DNA of 64,000 nt from Rubrivivax sp. (GCA_016790225.1 JAEUOZ010000076.1:20770-84769); one strand, 5' to 3'. Counted from the first letter of the stretch, positions 37,653 to 45,915 are shown. The notes: generated by a model not told the origin, from the sequence alone. Numbers and translations: made by a program.

Positions 37653-38768
37653 ATGAGCGTTCCCTCCCCCTCGCCGCTGACCTATGACCAGGCCGGCGTC
37701 AACTACGATCTGATCGACCCGCTGAAGGTCTCCGCGCAACGCGCCGCAGCGGCCACGGCCGGCCAGCTGGCGCAGCACGGCTTCAGCGAAGTGGCCGCCT
37801 CGCGCGGCGAATCGGCCTACGTGGTCGACGTGGGGCCGTTCTATCTCGCCAGCATCGTCGAGTGCCTGGGCAGCAAGGCGCTGGTCGCCGACGAGATGCA
37901 GCGCCTCACCGGCCGCAGCCACTACGACGCCATTGCGCAGGACACGCTCGCGATGGCCATCAACGATCTCATCACCGTGGGCGCCACGCCCCTGGTGGTG
38001 CAGGCCTACTGGGCCGCGGGCGGCAGCGAGTGGTTCCAGGACGCGCAGCGCGCACAGGCCTTGGTCGCCGGCTGGCAGCGCGCCTGCGAAGCCTGCGGCG
38101 TCGCCTGGGGTGGCGGCGAAACGCCCGCGCTGGCCGGCATCGTCGAAGCCGGTCGCATCGACCTGGCGGCCAGCTGCACCGGCATCGTGCAACCCAAGTC
38201 GCGCCTGACGCTGGGCGCTGACTTGGCGCCCGGCGACGTCATCGTGCTGCTGGGTGCCAGCGGCATTCACGCCAATGGCCTGAGCCTCGCGCGCAAGCTG
38301 GTGGAACGCCTGCCGCAGGGTTATCTGACCGAGGTGTCGGAAGGCCTGAGCTACGGCGAGGCGCTGCTCGCACCGACACCCCTGTATGCCCCGGTCACCG
38401 AAGCGCTGGCGCGTGCCGGCATCGTCCCGCGCTACAGCGCCAACATCACCGGCCATGGCTGGCGCAAGCTGATGCGCCATCCGGCCGATCTGTCCTACCG
38501 CATCCAGCAGCTGCCACCGGTGCCGGCCGTGCTCGAGTTCATCTGCCGCCACGCCGGCCTGGATGCCTCGGAAGCCTATGGCACCTTCAACATGGGCGCG
38601 GGTTTTGCGCTGTTTGTGCGCGCAGATCAGGCCGAAGCCACCGCGGCCGTGGCGGTGGGCTGCGGCGTCCCCGCCTGGATCGCCGGCCGCGTCGAACCCG
38701 GCCCCAAGCGGCTGCTGATCGAGCCCTTGGGGCTCGCGTTCGGCGGCGAATCGCTCGCGCTGCGCTGA
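37653..38768 (+). CDS. AIR synthase-related (PurM-like) protein
   Basis: A 371-residue protein of the PurM superfamily. Recognisable family blocks in order: YDQAGVNYD (residues 10-18), the ATP-loop-like LGSKALVADEM, MAINDLITVGATPL, GGGETPALAG, DVIVLLGASGIHANG and NMGAGFALFV. True PurM has TDGVGTK, GGETAEMPG and HITGGG; here they read LGSKAL, GGGETPALAG and NITGHG. So it may not make AIR and may use another substrate. ATG at 37653 follows a -10 box by 6 nt. The next element downstream is the 4.5S RNA gene. Confidence 0.72.
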   Translation: MSVPSPSPLTYDQAGVNYDLIDPLKVSAQRAAAATAGQLAQHGFSEVAASRGESAYVVDVGPFYLASIVECLGSKALVADEMQRLTGRSHYDAIAQDTLAMAINDLITVGATPLVVQAYWAAGGSEWFQDAQRAQALVAGWQRACEACGVAWGGGETPALAGIVEAGRIDLAASCTGIVQPKSRLTLGADLAPGDVIVLLGASGIHANGLSLARKLVERLPQGYLTEVSEGLSYGEALLAPTPLYAPVTEALARAGIVPRYSANITGHGWRKLMRHPADLSYRIQQLPPVPAVLEFICRHAGLDASEAYGTFNMGAGFALFVRADQAEATAAVAVGCGVPAWIAGRVEPGPKRLLIEPLGLAFGGESLALR

Positions 38769-38831
38769 AGCGCGGGCCGCGAGCAGTGTGGGCGGCAGAA
38801 ATCGCCACCCGCGCCGGGGCGGCCCCTCGCC

Positions 38832-38837
38832 TACAAT
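38832..38837 (+). promoter_or_regulatory. -10 box of the 4.5S RNA gene
   Basis: TACAAT ends 4 nt before the first paired base of the 4.5S RNA. No good -35 match was found at 16-18 bp. Confidence 0.55.
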
Positions 38838-38841
38838 CCGC

Positions 38842-38942
38842 GGTGACGGGCCTCCCCGCATGGAAGCGCGCCCAACCGGGTCAGGTGGGGAACCAAGCAG
38901 CCCTCAGCGTTGCAACCAGTGCCGGGGTCAAGGCTCGTCACC
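38842..38942 (+). ncRNA. ffs: 4.5S (signal recognition particle) RNA, small bacterial type
   Basis: About 101 nt. The apical domain IV reads GTCAGGTGGGGAACC then AAGCAGCC: a GGAA tetraloop closed by GG/CC and the conserved asymmetric loop that binds Ffh (E. coli has GGTCAGGTCCGGAAGGAAGC). The ends pair: GGTGACGGGCCT at 38842 with AGGCTCGTCACC ending at 38942, allowing one G-U. It guides Ffh to ribosomes making membrane proteins. The last 5 nt overlap the stop end of the convergent kinase gene. Ends are placed by pairing and may shift by a few bases. Confidence 0.93.
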
Positions 38943-41388
38943 TTTCCTGGCGGAAGGCCATCACCGCCTGATTGCGCAGCGTGCGCAGCAGGTTGAGTTC
39001 CCTCTCGTCCAGATCCAGCGCGCCAGGCTTGCCGAGATCGGCATAGATGAAGCCGAAGGGCGCGCCCTTGCTCATCAGCGGCAGCACCAGAAAGCTTGCG
39101 CTGCGCACCTGCTCCCGGTGCCAGGCCGGCAGTCGCGAGACGATGTTGGCCGCGCGCGCATCGCTGATCAGCGTGTCGGCGCCCTTCAGGCACACCGCCG
39201 TGAACAGGTCCGCCTGCGCCCCCGCGCCCAGCTTCAGCGGCACGCGGATCACGCTCGCGGCCTCCGATGCGCCGTCTCCCAGGCCGAAGCGCCCCAGCAG
39301 GCACTCGGTCTTCGGATCGCGCAGTGCCAGCACCACGTGACGCAGTTGCAGCGCGCGAAGCATGGTTTCCAGCACCATGCGCAGCACCTCGGTCAGCCGG
39401 CACCCGTCCTCGATCATCGACTGGGTGATGTCCTGGATGCCGGCAGCCAGCATGTCGGCCGAGGCTTCGCGTCGGCGCGCGAGAGCGCCTTCGGGTTCGG
39501 CAGCCGCCGCGGGCTCGCGCGTGGCCTGCAGCGCGTGGGATTGCAGACCGTCGTCGGCCGCCGACCCCGTCGCTGCCGATGCCGCCATGGGCCGCGGCAG
39601 CAGGCGACGTGCGGCCGAGCCACGCGGCAGCGGCAGCGCCGCGGCCTGCACCAGCTGCGCCAGGCCTTCGCGCGCAGTCTGCAGCGCCAGGCCCAGTGAC
39701 TCGACCGTGATGCCCAGCGCAGGCGCATACCGCTCGGCAAGCTCCTTCAGCCGCGTCGGCAGCTGTGCGGGTTCGCTGGACAGCACGGCATCGGCTGCAT
39801 CGTGGCCGAGACGCGCGCTCCAGCGCACCCGGTCTGCCAGCCTGTCCAGCGAGCGCACAGGCGGCTCGCCAGCCGGCCTGCGCATTGCCTGCCGCAAGGC
39901 ATCCGGCAGTCCCCAGACCTCGGCCACACAGAGGCCAAGTTGCTCGAAGCTGATGCCCAGCACCTGCGCCGAGGCGCTGGATTCGTCCGGCGACGCGCGC
40001 TTCTCGCCCGGCAGCCCGCTGGGCTGCAGCAGCGCGTCGATGCGCGATGCCTCCTCGGCCAGATAGAAGCGGGTCAGCGTGCGCCCCAGGTTCTGGAACA
40101 GCGCCCCGATGAAGGCTTCCTCGGCTTCGCGTGCGCTGCGGCACAACTGCCCCGCCAGATGGGCCGCCAGCAGCGAGCGCAGAAACTCGTCGCGCAGGGC
40201 ATGCGCGTGGGCCTTGTCCTCCATGTGCTCCAGCATCACCAGGGCGAGCGCCATGTTGCGGATGCCGGCAAAGCCCACCAGCGCCACCGCGCGGCTGACC
40301 GTGCTGACGCCGCCGGAGGCCGCCTGGCTGAAGTGCGCGGTATTCACCAGCCGCAGCAGCTTCTGGGTCAGGGCCACGTCCTTCAGGATCTCCTGCGCCA
40401 GGCTGTCCAGCGTCTCGTGCTCGGAAGCCGCCACGCGCTGCACGCGGGTGATCGCGGCAGACAGGGCCGGGAAGTCGCTCTTGTGGCGCATGCGACGCAA
40501 GAGAAAGTCCAGTGTCGAGCTGTCGCTGGCCGCTGAACTGGCGTGTTGGCTCTCCTGCCAGGCCAGCAGGGCCCGGCGCATCGAAGCCGCGTCGGCGAAC
40601 CGTTGCCCGGCCTGCCGCGACAAGGCACGCTGCACGAGCTCGCGCAGGCTCTCGTCCGGCAGCAGCGCAGGCGGCAGCAGCAGCTCCTCGTCGCGCACGA
40701 GGCGCACCAGTTCCCAGGGATCCGTGCCCTGCAGCAGGGCCTGGCCCGTCAGCAGCTCGGCCAGCAGCAGGCCGGCCGAGAAGACATCCATCGCGGGCGT
40801 CGGCGCCAGACCGGCAGCCGCTTCGGGCGACATGTAGCCTGGCGTGCCCACCACGCGGTGCGCCGCGCCCTGCCCCGCAGGGCCGGCCGCGGCCGCCATC
40901 GCCGCGATGCCGAAATCCATGACGCGGGCGCGCCCATCGGCACCCACGAGGACGTTCGACGGCTTGAGGTCGCGATGCACGATGCCCTGCGCGTGGGCCT
41001 CCGACAGCGCGTCCAGCACCTCCAGCAGCAGGCGCACCGCCTCGGGGACCGGCAGCGCCCCGCGCCCCTTGAGCCGCTGCGCCAGCGTGGCGCCGTCGAC
41101 GAATTCGAACACCAGGCAAGGCTGGCCTTCCACCTCATCGGCTTCGAACAGGGGCACCACATGCGGGTGCTTCAGCCGGCTGACGGCGCGCGCTTCGTGC
41201 AGCCAGACATCCAGAGCCACACCCTGTGCGCCCGGCGTGAGCAGCTTGAGGGCCACTTCGCGGTGCAGACGGTCGTCACGGGCCAGCCAGACGGTGGCCT
41301 GGGCGCCCTTGCCGAGAACACGCAGCAGCTCGAATCGCCCCAGCCGCGACCGTTGCGCCAGATGCGCCGCCCGGCCCGGCGCGTTCAT
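38938..41388 (-). CDS. Hanks-type Ser/Thr protein kinase fused to HDOD and GAF domains
   Basis: An 816-residue signalling protein. The kinase domain (residues 17-275) is complete: Gly loop GKGAQATV (26-33), Lys48, Glu65 of helix C, HRDLKPSN (138-145), DFG (158-160) and GTPGYMSPE. An HDOD domain (about 285-505) with FQNLGRTLTRFYL and a C-terminal GAF-like domain (about 645-812) follow. No membrane segment, so cytosolic. Output and ligands are unknown. It is the second gene after a pseudokinase-HDOD paralogue, and its start lies in a triplicated start module with GGAGG 8 nt before ATG. Confidence 0.88.
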   Translation of the reverse strand: MNAPGRAAHLAQRSRLGRFELLRVLGKGAQATVWLARDDRLHREVALKLLTPGAQGVALDVWLHEARAVSRLKHPHVVPLFEADEVEGQPCLVFEFVDGATLAQRLKGRGALPVPEAVRLLLEVLDALSEAHAQGIVHRDLKPSNVLVGADGRARVMDFGIAAMAAAAGPAGQGAAHRVVGTPGYMSPEAAAGLAPTPAMDVFSAGLLLAELLTGQALLQGTDPWELVRLVRDEELLLPPALLPDESLRELVQRALSRQAGQRFADAASMRRALLAWQESQHASSAASDSSTLDFLLRRMRHKSDFPALSAAITRVQRVAASEHETLDSLAQEILKDVALTQKLLRLVNTAHFSQAASGGVSTVSRAVALVGFAGIRNMALALVMLEHMEDKAHAHALRDEFLRSLLAAHLAGQLCRSAREAEEAFIGALFQNLGRTLTRFYLAEEASRIDALLQPSGLPGEKRASPDESSASAQVLGISFEQLGLCVAEVWGLPDALRQAMRRPAGEPPVRSLDRLADRVRWSARLGHDAADAVLSSEPAQLPTRLKELAERYAPALGITVESLGLALQTAREGLAQLVQAAALPLPRGSAARRLLPRPMAASAATGSAADDGLQSHALQATREPAAAAEPEGALARRREASADMLAAGIQDITQSMIEDGCRLTEVLRMVLETMLRALQLRHVVLALRDPKTECLLGRFGLGDGASEAASVIRVPLKLGAGAQADLFTAVCLKGADTLISDARAANIVSRLPAWHREQVRSASFLVLPLMSKGAPFGFIYADLGKPGALDLDERELNLLRTLRNQAVMAFRQER

Positions 41389-41450
41389 TTGGCCACCCTC
41401 CGCCCTGCGGGCTCCGGGATGAGCGCTTGGGAGCGGCCCGGCGCGCTCAT
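41385..41450 (-). CDS. 21-codon mini-gene coupled to the kinase start
   Basis: Encodes 21 residues beginning MSAPGRSQALIPEP. ATG at 41450 overlaps the stop of the 45-codon mini-gene (ATGA), and its own TGA overlaps the ATG of the kinase gene. GGAGG lies 8 nt before the ATG. It arose by tandem duplication of the kinase start region, so it could act as a coupling leader peptide; translation is not proven. Confidence 0.4.
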   Translation of the reverse strand: MSAPGRSQALIPEPAGRRVAK

Positions 41451-41584
41451 TGGGCCACCCTCCGCCCTGCTGGCTCCGGGATGAGCGCTTGGGATCTGAG
41501 CCCGGACACGGACAGTCCTTGCGGACTGTCCGTCGCCTGGCGAAGGCCAGCGACCTCTGGGCGCTGGCGGCCCGGCGCGCTCAT
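41447..41584 (-). CDS. 45-codon mini-gene overlapping the pseudokinase stop
   Basis: Encodes 45 residues: MSAPGR, then 24 residues contributed by the 72-bp inserted hairpin element, then SQALIPEPAGRRVAQ, the same end as the 21-residue peptide. Its ATG overlaps the stop of the pseudokinase gene (ATGA) and its TGA overlaps the next ATG. The insertion is a multiple of three and keeps the frame. No separate ribosome site is seen, so it would depend on coupling. Confidence 0.35.
   Translation of the reverse strand: MSAPGRQRPEVAGLRQATDSPQGLSVSGLRSQALIPEPAGRRVAQ
41495..41566 (+). repeat. Two-hairpin intergenic element, copy B (72-bp insertion)
   Basis: Hairpin 1 is an 11-bp perfect stem (ACGGACAGTCC / GGACTGTCCGT, 41508-41533) with loop TTGC. 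An imperfect second hairpin follows (CGCCTGGC...GGCCAGCG, 41534-41552). Comparison of the two periods of the surrounding repeat defines the insertion at 72 bp, within a base or two. Same family as copies A, C and D. Confidence 0.82.
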
Positions 41585-43401
41585 GCGCGGGCGCGCAGCC
41601 TGGCCGCCGAGGCCAGCGATTCCGGGGGCCGCGGCGTGGGCTCCATCGGGGGCGGCGGCGGCATGTAGCCCGAGCGGGCGGCGCCCAGGGCCTCCTGCAG
41701 CGACTGGACCGTCACGCCCAGTGCTCGTGCATAACGCTGAACCACATGATTCATGGCGCCGGCCACGCGGGTGGCCGGCTGACCTGAGGCCTCCAGCGCC
41801 TCGTTGGCGCAGCTGGCCACGGTGCGCAGCACCTCGTCATCGGTGTGAGGCGGATGCACGGAGCTGCTCAGCGGCCAGCGCCGGATCAAGGTCATCACCT
41901 GATCATCCAGACCCCAGTGGCGCGCCACGGCAGCGCCGATGGCCTCCACCTCGATCCCCAGCACCGCGAAGGAGGCAGCCTGCTCGCTCATGCCCGGTTC
42001 TTCCGGATCGCCGGGCTGCGCACCCGGCGCGGCCTGCATGAGCCGCCGGATCTGCGCCGCGTCTTCCGGGAAGTGGTACTGCACCACCAGCGGCCCCAGG
42101 TTCTGCAGCATCGTCACCAGCGCCACGACCTCGGCGTCGTATCCCGCCGGCCTCAAGGCCTGCGCCACACGGGCCGCCCGCTGGGCGCGCTGCATCAGGC
42201 TTTGCAGCAGGCGCGCGGCGTTGTCTTCCAGCGGCCCCGGCCAGGCCCTCAGGCCCAGCGCGGCACGGCGCACGCCGTCCAGGCCCAGCATCGCGATCGC
42301 GCGACGGACCGTGAGGACCGGCCCGGATCCCGCCACCTGAGCGCCGCGCACGTGTGCGGTATTGACGACCCGCAGCAGTTCGAAGGACAGCGCCACATCC
42401 TGCAGCACCACCTCGGCGAGTTCGTCCGTGCGCTCGCGCTCCATCAAGGCAACGCGGGCAGCCCGTTCCGCGCCGCCCGGCGAAGCCGGCAGCACGCCAA
42501 CGGCATGCAGGCGGTCCAGCAGCAGGGCCAGCGCGCCGCCGTCGGCTTCCGCGTCGGCGCGCAGCCAGCCTTCCAGCGCATGCACCAGCGTGCGTGCACT
42601 GCGGTAGCGCTGGCGCTCCTGGCGATCGGTGGCCCGATTGGCAATCGCCCGCAGCGCTTCCGGCACCGGCCGCGGGGTGCTCCAGGGCAGCCGCACGATG
42701 TCGCGGCCCAGCGGCGGCAAGCGGCCGATCACCTTGGCGGTATCCGGTTCATCCAGCGGCAACTGCCCCGTCAGCGCATGGAACATCACCAGGCCCAGCG
42801 ACAGCACGTCGCGGTGCGCAAGATCGCGCTGATGGCGAAGGCGATCCGCCTGGGCCAGAGCGAAAGAGGTGTCGGCCGGATCGGCCTCGCCGGCCGGCAA
42901 CGCGACTTCCAATCCCATCAAGCGGGCGTCCGCGCCATCCGGCACCAGGATCAGGTGCGCCTGAAGGTCACCGTGGACCACACCCGCTTCATGGACGTAG
43001 GCCAGCGCCTGGCCCGCCTGCAGGATGGCGCTGGCCGCGTCACGCGCCGGCAAGCCCTGCTGACCGGCCCGCTCAGCCAGCGTGGCCGCACCGGCGATGT
43101 CGTAAGCCACATAGGGCCAGCCGTCATGGCTAGACACCTCGATGACCGGCGCCAGGCCGGGATGCCGCAGCCGCGCCGCGCGGCCGGCGGACGCCTCCCA
43201 GGCCTGCAGGCTCTGCGGCGAGGAAGGCTGCACCCGCGGCAGGACGATGACGCACTCCTGCTGCCCGCGGGGATCCTCGACACGCCAGGCCATGGTACGC
43301 ACGCTGCGCCCCAGCAGCTCGATGAGCCGGAAACGGCCGAATCGCCTGAGCGCGGAGGGCTTGGGCGCAGCGGCGCGAGGGTCTGCAGAAGGCGGCGTCA
43401 C
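41581..43401 (-). CDS. Pseudokinase-HDOD protein
   Basis: A paralogue of the downstream kinase, 606 residues, with a kinase-like N-terminal domain (about 20-275) and an HDOD domain (about 290-540), but no GAF domain. The catalytic residues are gone: the Gly loop reads GRSVRTMAW, the ATP Lys position is Val53, the catalytic loop is HGDLQAHL instead of HRDLKxxN and the DFG is replaced by MGL. It is thus probably a binding or allosteric partner. GTG at 43401 is chosen; a TTG 54 nt upstream is possible. Its stop overlaps the first mini-gene. Confidence 0.82.
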   Translation of the reverse strand: MTPPSADPRAAAPKPSALRRFGRFRLIELLGRSVRTMAWRVEDPRGQQECVIVLPRVQPSSPQSLQAWEASAGRAARLRHPGLAPVIEVSSHDGWPYVAYDIAGAATLAERAGQQGLPARDAASAILQAGQALAYVHEAGVVHGDLQAHLILVPDGADARLMGLEVALPAGEADPADTSFALAQADRLRHQRDLAHRDVLSLGLVMFHALTGQLPLDEPDTAKVIGRLPPLGRDIVRLPWSTPRPVPEALRAIANRATDRQERQRYRSARTLVHALEGWLRADAEADGGALALLLDRLHAVGVLPASPGGAERAARVALMERERTDELAEVVLQDVALSFELLRVVNTAHVRGAQVAGSGPVLTVRRAIAMLGLDGVRRAALGLRAWPGPLEDNAARLLQSLMQRAQRAARVAQALRPAGYDAEVVALVTMLQNLGPLVVQYHFPEDAAQIRRLMQAAPGAQPGDPEEPGMSEQAASFAVLGIEVEAIGAAVARHWGLDDQVMTLIRRWPLSSSVHPPHTDDEVLRTVASCANEALEASGQPATRVAGAMNHVVQRYARALGVTVQSLQEALGAARSGYMPPPPPMEPTPRPPESLASAARLRARA

Positions 43402-43595
43402 GGTGGAGGCTTCCAGCTTGAATTGGACCCGCCGGCGTGAGTGTGGATGCCGCAAACTGGCCTGCCAATGCCGCGCAATTCCACCGCCCTGCGTCAGGCG
43501 CGGCCTTGGCTTTCACCGGCCGCAGGAAAAGCGGCGGTGTGCCAGAATCCCGATGCCGTTTGTCAACCAATGTCCGCATCCCGCGGGAGACCCCG

Positions 43596-43925
43596 ATGAG
43601 CAGTGATTCCATCAAGCACGTGACCGATGCCTCGTTCGAATCCGATGTGCTGAAGTCCGACAAGCCGGTCCTCGTGGACTACTGGGCCGAGTGGTGCGGC
43701 CCGTGTCGCGCCATCGCACCGGTCCTCGATGAGCTTTCGGACAGCTACAGCGAGCGCCTGCAGATCGCCAAGATCAACGTCGACGAGAACCCGCAGATTC
43801 CGGGCAAGTTCGGCGTGCGCGGCATCCCGACGCTGATGCTCTTCAAGGGTGGCGAACTGGTGGCCACGAAAGTGGGCGCACTGCCCAAAGCGCAGTTGAC
43901 CTCCTTCATTGACGCCCACCTATAA
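43596..43925 (+). CDS. trxA: Thioredoxin
   Basis: The general dithiol reductant. The 109-residue protein has the active site WCGPC in [16 protein letters not shown], the cis-Pro in RGIPTLMLF and normal length. GGGAGA lies 5-10 nt before ATG at 43596. The frame is open upstream, but the family start is here. The TAA stop lies inside the -10 box of the rho promoter. The adjoining rho gene follows 265 bp later. Confidence 0.97.
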   Translation: MSSDSIKHVTDASFESDVLKSDKPVLVDYWAEWCGPCRAIAPVLDELSDSYSERLQIAKINVDENPQIPGKFGVRGIPTLMLFKGGELVATKVGALPKAQLTSFIDAHL

Positions 43926-43926
43926 T
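43896..43926 (+). promoter_or_regulatory. Promoter of rho overlapping the trxA stop
   Basis: TTGACC (43896-43901) and TATAAT (43921-43926) with a 19-bp spacer. The -10 covers the TAA stop of trxA. Transcription would begin near 43933 and leave a leader of about 258 nt before rho. Confidence 0.65.
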
Positions 43927-43932
43927 CTCGCG

Positions 43933-44190
43933 GTCAGCGCCTGCTGCCGGCCACGAGCCGGCGCGCTGACCGAGTTGAGTCCCTGGGCCTGGCGCCATCG
44001 CGACGCCAGCGCTCAAGAGCCCCGAGGCTGCGGTCATCGCCGCGGCGGGCTTCCCCCCAGACCACCTTCTCGATCGATCGCTTCCGATCTCCGTTCGGGC
44101 GTGCGCCTGCCTTTCAGGTTCCGCCACTGACAGGGGATCGCCCGGCCGCAACCTGATGATCCCTTGCGGCGTCTCCTGAGGGACCGTGCC
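43933..44190 (+). promoter_or_regulatory. Long rho leader with C-rich, G-poor tract
   Basis: No convincing gene. The first part can pair (GCCGGC...GCCGGC region near 43945-43965). At about 44050-44105 the sense strand is rich in C and T and poor in G (for example CTTCCCCCCAGACCACCTTC), like a Rho-utilisation site. E. coli rho is controlled by Rho-dependent termination in its own leader; the same is inferred here. Confidence 0.5.
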
Positions 44191-45453
44191 ATGCACCTCT
44201 CCGAACTCAAAGCCCTGCACGTCGCCGCCTTGCTGAAGATGGGCGAAGACCTGGAGATCGAGAACGTCAGCCGCCTGCGCAAGCAGGAGCTGATGTTCGC
44301 GATCATGAAGAAGCGCGCCAAGGCCGGTGAACAGGTCTTCGGCGATGGCGTGCTCGAAGTGCTGCCCGATGGCTTCGGCTTCCTGCGCTCGATCGATTCG
44401 AGCTTCATGGCCAGCACCGACGACATCTACCTGTCGCCCAGCCAGATCCGCCGCTTCAACCTGCACACCGGCGACATGATCGAAGGCGAAGTCCGCGTGC
44501 CCAAGGATGGCGAGCGCTACTTCGCGCTGGTGAAGGTCGATCGCGTGAACGGCCTGACGCCCGAGGAGAACAAGCACAAGATCATGTTCGAGAACCTGAC
44601 GCCCTTGTTCCCCAAGGAGCCGTTCAAGCTCGAGCGCGACATCCGGGCCGAAGAAAACATCACCAGCCGCATCATCGATCTCGTGGCGCCCATCGGCAAA
44701 GGCCAGCGCGCGCTGCTCGTCGCGCAGCCCAAGACGGGCAAGACGATGATGATGCAGCACATCGCCCACGCGCTGGTGGCCAACCATCCGGAGATCCACC
44801 TCATCGTCCTGCTGGTGGACGAGCGCCCTGAAGAAGTGACGGAAATGCAGCGCACTGTGCGCGGCGAGGTCATCAGTTCCACCTTCGACGAGCCGGCCGC
44901 ACGCCACGTGCAGGTGGCCGAGATGGTGATCGAGCGGGCCAAGCGCCTGGTCGAACTGAAGAAGGACGTGGTTATCCTGCTGGACAGCATCACGCGCCTG
45001 GCGCGGGCCTACAACAACGTCCTGCCGTCCAGCGGCAAGGTGCTGACGGGCGGCGTTGACGCCAATGCACTGCAGCGACCCAAGCGCTTCTTCGGCGCCG
45101 CACGCAACACCGAGGAAGGCGGCACGCTGACCATCATCGGCACGGCACTGATCGACACCGGCTCGAAGATGGACGAGGTCATCTACGAAGAGTTCAAGGG
45201 CACCGGCAACTGCGAGATCCACCTCGATCGCCGCATGGCCGAAAAGCGTGTCTACCCGTCCATCCTCATCAACAAGAGCGGCACGCGGCGCGAAGAACTG
45301 CTGCTCAAGCCGGAGATCCTGCAGAAGGCCTGGATCCTGCGCAAACTGCTCTACCCGATGGACGAGATCGAGGCGATGGAGTTCATGCTCGACAAGATGA
45401 AGCAGAGCAAGAACAACCTCGACTTCTTCGACATGATGCGCCGGGGTGGGTAA
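44191..45453 (+). CDS. rho: Transcription termination factor Rho
   Basis: The hexameric RNA helicase that ends transcription. The 420-residue protein has the N-terminal RNA-binding fold with [18 protein letters not shown] (near residue 50), Walker [11 protein letters not shown], Walker [17 protein letters not shown] and the Q- and R-loop motif [16 protein letters not shown]. Length is normal and no insertion is present, unlike in some lineages. GAGGGA lies 10-15 nt before ATG. An intergenic two-hairpin element lies 7 bp after the stop, between rho and rpmE2. Confidence 0.98.
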   Translation: MHLSELKALHVAALLKMGEDLEIENVSRLRKQELMFAIMKKRAKAGEQVFGDGVLEVLPDGFGFLRSIDSSFMASTDDIYLSPSQIRRFNLHTGDMIEGEVRVPKDGERYFALVKVDRVNGLTPEENKHKIMFENLTPLFPKEPFKLERDIRAEENITSRIIDLVAPIGKGQRALLVAQPKTGKTMMMQHIAHALVANHPEIHLIVLLVDERPEEVTEMQRTVRGEVISSTFDEPAARHVQVAEMVIERAKRLVELKKDVVILLDSITRLARAYNNVLPSSGKVLTGGVDANALQRPKRFFGAARNTEEGGTLTIIGTALIDTGSKMDEVIYEEFKGTGNCEIHLDRRMAEKRVYPSILINKSGTRREELLLKPEILQKAWILRKLLYPMDEIEAMEFMLDKMKQSKNNLDFFDMMRRGG

Positions 45454-45460
45454 GCCCTGA

Positions 45461-45530
45461 CACAGAACAGTCCCTTGAGGACTGTTCTGTGCCTGGCTTA
45501 CCGGCTGGGCTTGCAAGCCCAGCCGTGGAG
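45461..45530 (+). repeat. Two-hairpin intergenic element, copy C
   Basis: Hairpin 1: a 13-bp perfect stem (CACAGAACAGTCC and its complement, 45461-45491) with loop CTTGA. Hairpin 2: a perfect 24-bp palindrome at 45502-45525 centred on TTGCAA. GTGGAGAG follows as in copy A. It lies between rho and rpmE2 and could act as the rho 3' end. Confidence 0.85.
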
Positions 45531-45560
45531 AGAAGTGGGCAAGGGATCGTGCAAGCCCCC

Positions 45561-45566
45561 TATAAT
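45561..45566 (+). promoter_or_regulatory. Possible -10 box of rpmE2
   Basis: TATAAT lies 88 nt before the rpmE2 start, just after the hairpin element. No -35 match was found at normal spacing. Confidence 0.5.
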
Positions 45567-45654
45567 GCGCGGTTTCCTCCCACAGGCAAGTACGCTGCTC
45601 GACAGCCACAACAGCGCAGCGCGGCTACCGCAACCCGATTCTCGAGGTCATCCC

Positions 45655-45915
45655 ATGAAAGAAGGCATCCACCCGGCCTATCGCGACGTCTGCTTCGTCG
45701 ATCTGTCCAACGGTTTCAAGTTCGTCACGCGCTCCTGCCTGCAGACGCGCGAGACCATCAAGATGGATGACGGGCGTGACCTGCCGCTGATGAAGCTGGA
45801 AGCCACCAGCGAATCACATCCTTTCTACACCGGCACGCAGAAGAGCGTGGACAACCTCGGCGGCCGTGTCGAGAAGTTCCGCAACAAGTTTGCCCGCGTG
45901 GGCATCAAGAAGTGA
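45655..45915 (+). CDS. rpmE2: 50S ribosomal protein L31 type B
   Basis: An 86-residue L31 of the B type (zinc-free paralogue), with the start [20 protein letters not shown] and [10 protein letters not shown]. It has no CxxC zinc pairs; the single Cys at position 13 and one at 28 are not spaced as a finger. GAGGT lies 6-10 nt before ATG. A strong intrinsic terminator follows 30 bp later. It often replaces the zinc form when zinc is scarce, but no Zur site is seen here. Confidence 0.95.
   Translation: MKEGIHPAYRDVCFVDLSNGFKFVTRSCLQTRETIKMDDGRDLPLMKLEATSESHPFYTGTQKSVDNLGGRVEKFRNKFARVGIKK

Larger units (their letters stand above)
41373..41584. repeat. Tandem repeat of a translation-start module between the kinase genes
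   Basis: A 62-bp unit occurs at 41373-41432 and 41435-41494 with few differences, and its first 16 bp (GGCCCGGCGCGCTCAT) again at 41569-41584. On the minus strand each unit carries GGAGG, ATG and the codons for MSAPGR or MNAPGR. The second period is interrupted by a 72-bp insertion (41495-41566). Confidence 0.9.

Noticed and set aside
43632..43646. TTCGAATCC-like sequence suggesting a tRNA T-arm
   Set aside because: It lies inside trxA coding sequence and no acceptor or anticodon stem can be drawn around it. No tRNA was found in the window.
43909..44130. 73-codon frame in the rho leader as a leader peptide
   Set aside because: It begins inside trxA, has no ribosome site and no recognisable composition; kept as non-coding leader.
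45655..45915. Zinc (Zur) control of the zinc-free L31 gene
   Set aside because: No palindromic AT-rich Zur-like site was seen upstream; only a TATAAT and the hairpin element.
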